7,746 nucleotides of DNA, taken from assembly GCA_031259225.1 (NCBI GenBank), contig JAIRLT010000236.1, positions 1 through 7,746 on the forward strand, read 5' to 3'. The notes under the pieces were generated by a model that did not search any database, had not been told where the DNA came from, and worked only from the letters and a program-made list of their open reading frames with translations. This document shows, in pieces, positions 6,832 through 7,746 of the stretch; position 1 is the stretch's first letter; the number at the start of each line of letters is the position of its first letter. The stretch comes from Prevotellaceae bacterium (lineage in GTDB: Bacteria; Bacteroidota; Bacteroidia; Bacteroidales; UBA932). A program made the position numbers and the translations under genes.

Positions 6832-6894
6832 AGAAATTAGAAATCAGAAATCAGAAATTAGAAACCAGAAATTAGAAACCAGCAATTAGAAATT
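6832..6894 (+). repeat. 7-bp tandem repeat array (AGAAATT-type), 9 copies, abutting a start codon
   Basis: Nine contiguous heptamers: AGAAATT, AGAAATC, AGAAATC, AGAAATT, AGAAACC, AGAAATT, AGAAACC, AGCAATT, AGAAATT. The last base is 6894 and the ATG of the lipoprotein gene is at 6895. This array therefore forms the whole translation-initiation region upstream of that ATG. Bacteroidetes rely on A-rich, unstructured upstream regions rather than Shine-Dalgarno pairing, so the array could itself serve as the initiation region. It is separated from the 8-bp array by 19 bp of non-repeat sequence. Confidence 0.95.
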
Positions 6895-7746
6895 ATGAAA
6901 ATACGATTTATTACCGGCGTCGCTGTCATCTGTGGGTTGTTGTGCAATGCCTGCATCGAGCGAATGGACATTACTTCCGATTATATTACGCCGCGCTTAG
7001 TGATTACCGGTTACATTACGACCGACACAACAGTACATAAAATACACGTGCGCCGCACGGCTGCTTATTTCGGAAAAGAGCAGCAATTAACCTATTCCAA
7101 TGCCCTTGTGAAAATAAATAATATACCGTTATGGTCGGCAGGCAACGGGGAATACCTTACCGATACTTCTTTCTACGGCGTGAGCGGCGAAACCTACACG
7201 CTCGATGTGTGGCTGGATTTTGACGAAGACGGCGCCGCCGAACATTATACCGCCTCCACCACGATGCCGGAAATGCACACGCTGGACAGTACTACGCTGG
7301 CGTCTATCAATTGGGGCAGCGCCCAACCGCCATGGATGTTGATGGTGCATTTCCAGGATTTACCGGGACTGAACAATTTCGGCGTTCATTGCTATATCCA
7401 TCAAACAAGCGGTCGGGAGATATGGTACAGCGAACAGTTGTGGATGTATTTTATCAATAACTTTGGCGACTATGCCGCCGAAGGGCAATATATCAGTTTC
7501 CCGGCGCTGTCTTACGTAATCACGGAATCCATGCGGTGGCACAATGACGAGCGAATAGCCCTGCAACCGGGCGATACCCTCATTGCCGAACTGAATACGC
7601 TGGCGCCCGATTATTTTGAGTTTATACGCGCCGCCCAATCGGAAATCAACGGCGGAAATCCTTTATTCGCCGGTCCCCCGGCAAATATGCCCTCCAATAT
7701 TCAAGGCGGTGCGTTGGGCATCTTCGGCGCTTATACCGTCAGCCGG
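6895..7746 (+). CDS. DUF4249-type lipoprotein (3' end outside window)
   Basis: An open frame of 284 codons runs from the ATG at 6895 to the window edge; an in-frame TAG at 6859 excludes an upstream start. The N-terminus has a basic start (MKIR), a hydrophobic segment and Cys20 followed by IERMD, as expected of a Bacteroidetes outer-membrane lipoprotein. The lipobox is imperfect: LCNAC, with Ala at -1 but Cys and Asn at -3 and -2. The body fits the DUF4249 family: RLVITGYITTD (about 35-45), RRTAAYF, an all-beta N-terminal region with GETYTLDV (98-105), and a near-C-terminal PPANMPSNIQGGALGIFGAY (261-280), usually close to the end of family members, so probably only a few residues are missing. 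Family function is unknown. Position after a TonB-dependent receptor suggests a surface ligand-binding or lid partner, by analogy with SusC/SusD; this is inference. No promoter is visible after the receptor, so co-transcription is likely. Confidence 0.85.
   Translation, partial: MKIRFITGVAVICGLLCNACIERMDITSDYITPRLVITGYITTDTTVHKIHVRRTAAYFGKEQQLTYSNALVKINNIPLWSAGNGEYLTDTSFYGVSGETYTLDVWLDFDEDGAAEHYTASTTMPEMHTLDSTTLASINWGSAQPPWMLMVHFQDLPGLNNFGVHCYIHQTSGREIWYSEQLWMYFINNFGDYAAEGQYISFPALSYVITESMRWHNDERIALQPGDTLIAELNTLAPDYFEFIRAAQSEINGGNPLFAGPPANMPSNIQGGALGIFGAYTVSR

Noticed and set aside
6673..6894. CRISPR array
   Set aside because: Units are 7-8 bp and contiguous with no unique spacers; these are microsatellites.

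Overview
The window looks like a Bacteroidetes (probably Bacteroidales) chromosome segment. The evidence is a fused SecDF, promoter boxes of the TTTG-N19-TAnnTTTG type, AT-rich leaders without Shine-Dalgarno sites, a TonB-dependent receptor with an N-terminal carboxypeptidase-regulatory-like domain, and a DUF4249-type lipoprotein gene after it. I cannot fix the genus from sequence alone. All genes are on the + strand.

Layout: (1) bases 1-371 are the 3' end of a secreted, cysteine-rich FISUMP-type protein cut by the window edge. (2) 372-582 is an intergenic region with a probable secDF promoter at 509-539. (3) 583-3636 is secDF, the 1017-residue accessory protein of the Sec translocon. (4) 3637-3977 is a very AT-rich intergenic region with a 12-bp inverted repeat, a perfect 20-bp direct repeat of A-tracts and a near-consensus promoter for HU. 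(5) 3978-4250 encodes a 90-residue HU-family nucleoid protein, closed by a strong intrinsic terminator at 4272-4302. (6) 4326-6671 encodes a TonB-dependent outer-membrane receptor. (7) 6672-6894 holds two unrelated short tandem repeat arrays: about 18 units of an 8-bp GGTGAAA-type repeat, and 9 units of a 7-bp AGAAATT-type repeat that ends at the next start codon. (8) 6895-7746 is a DUF4249-type lipoprotein gene that runs off the 3' edge.

The receptor and the lipoprotein probably form one transcription unit for uptake of an unknown ligand; I saw no promoter or terminator between them. SecDF assists export through the Sec channel, the general route for envelope proteins such as this receptor and lipoprotein, but it is a housekeeping gene and not part of their system. 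HU is also housekeeping.

The most unusual part is the receptor-lipoprotein gap. The 8-bp repeat appears to supply the receptor's last six codons, and the 7-bp array forms the whole region immediately upstream of the lipoprotein ATG. I see no convincing undescribed defence or mobile system here; there are no transposases, CRISPR arrays or RNA genes.
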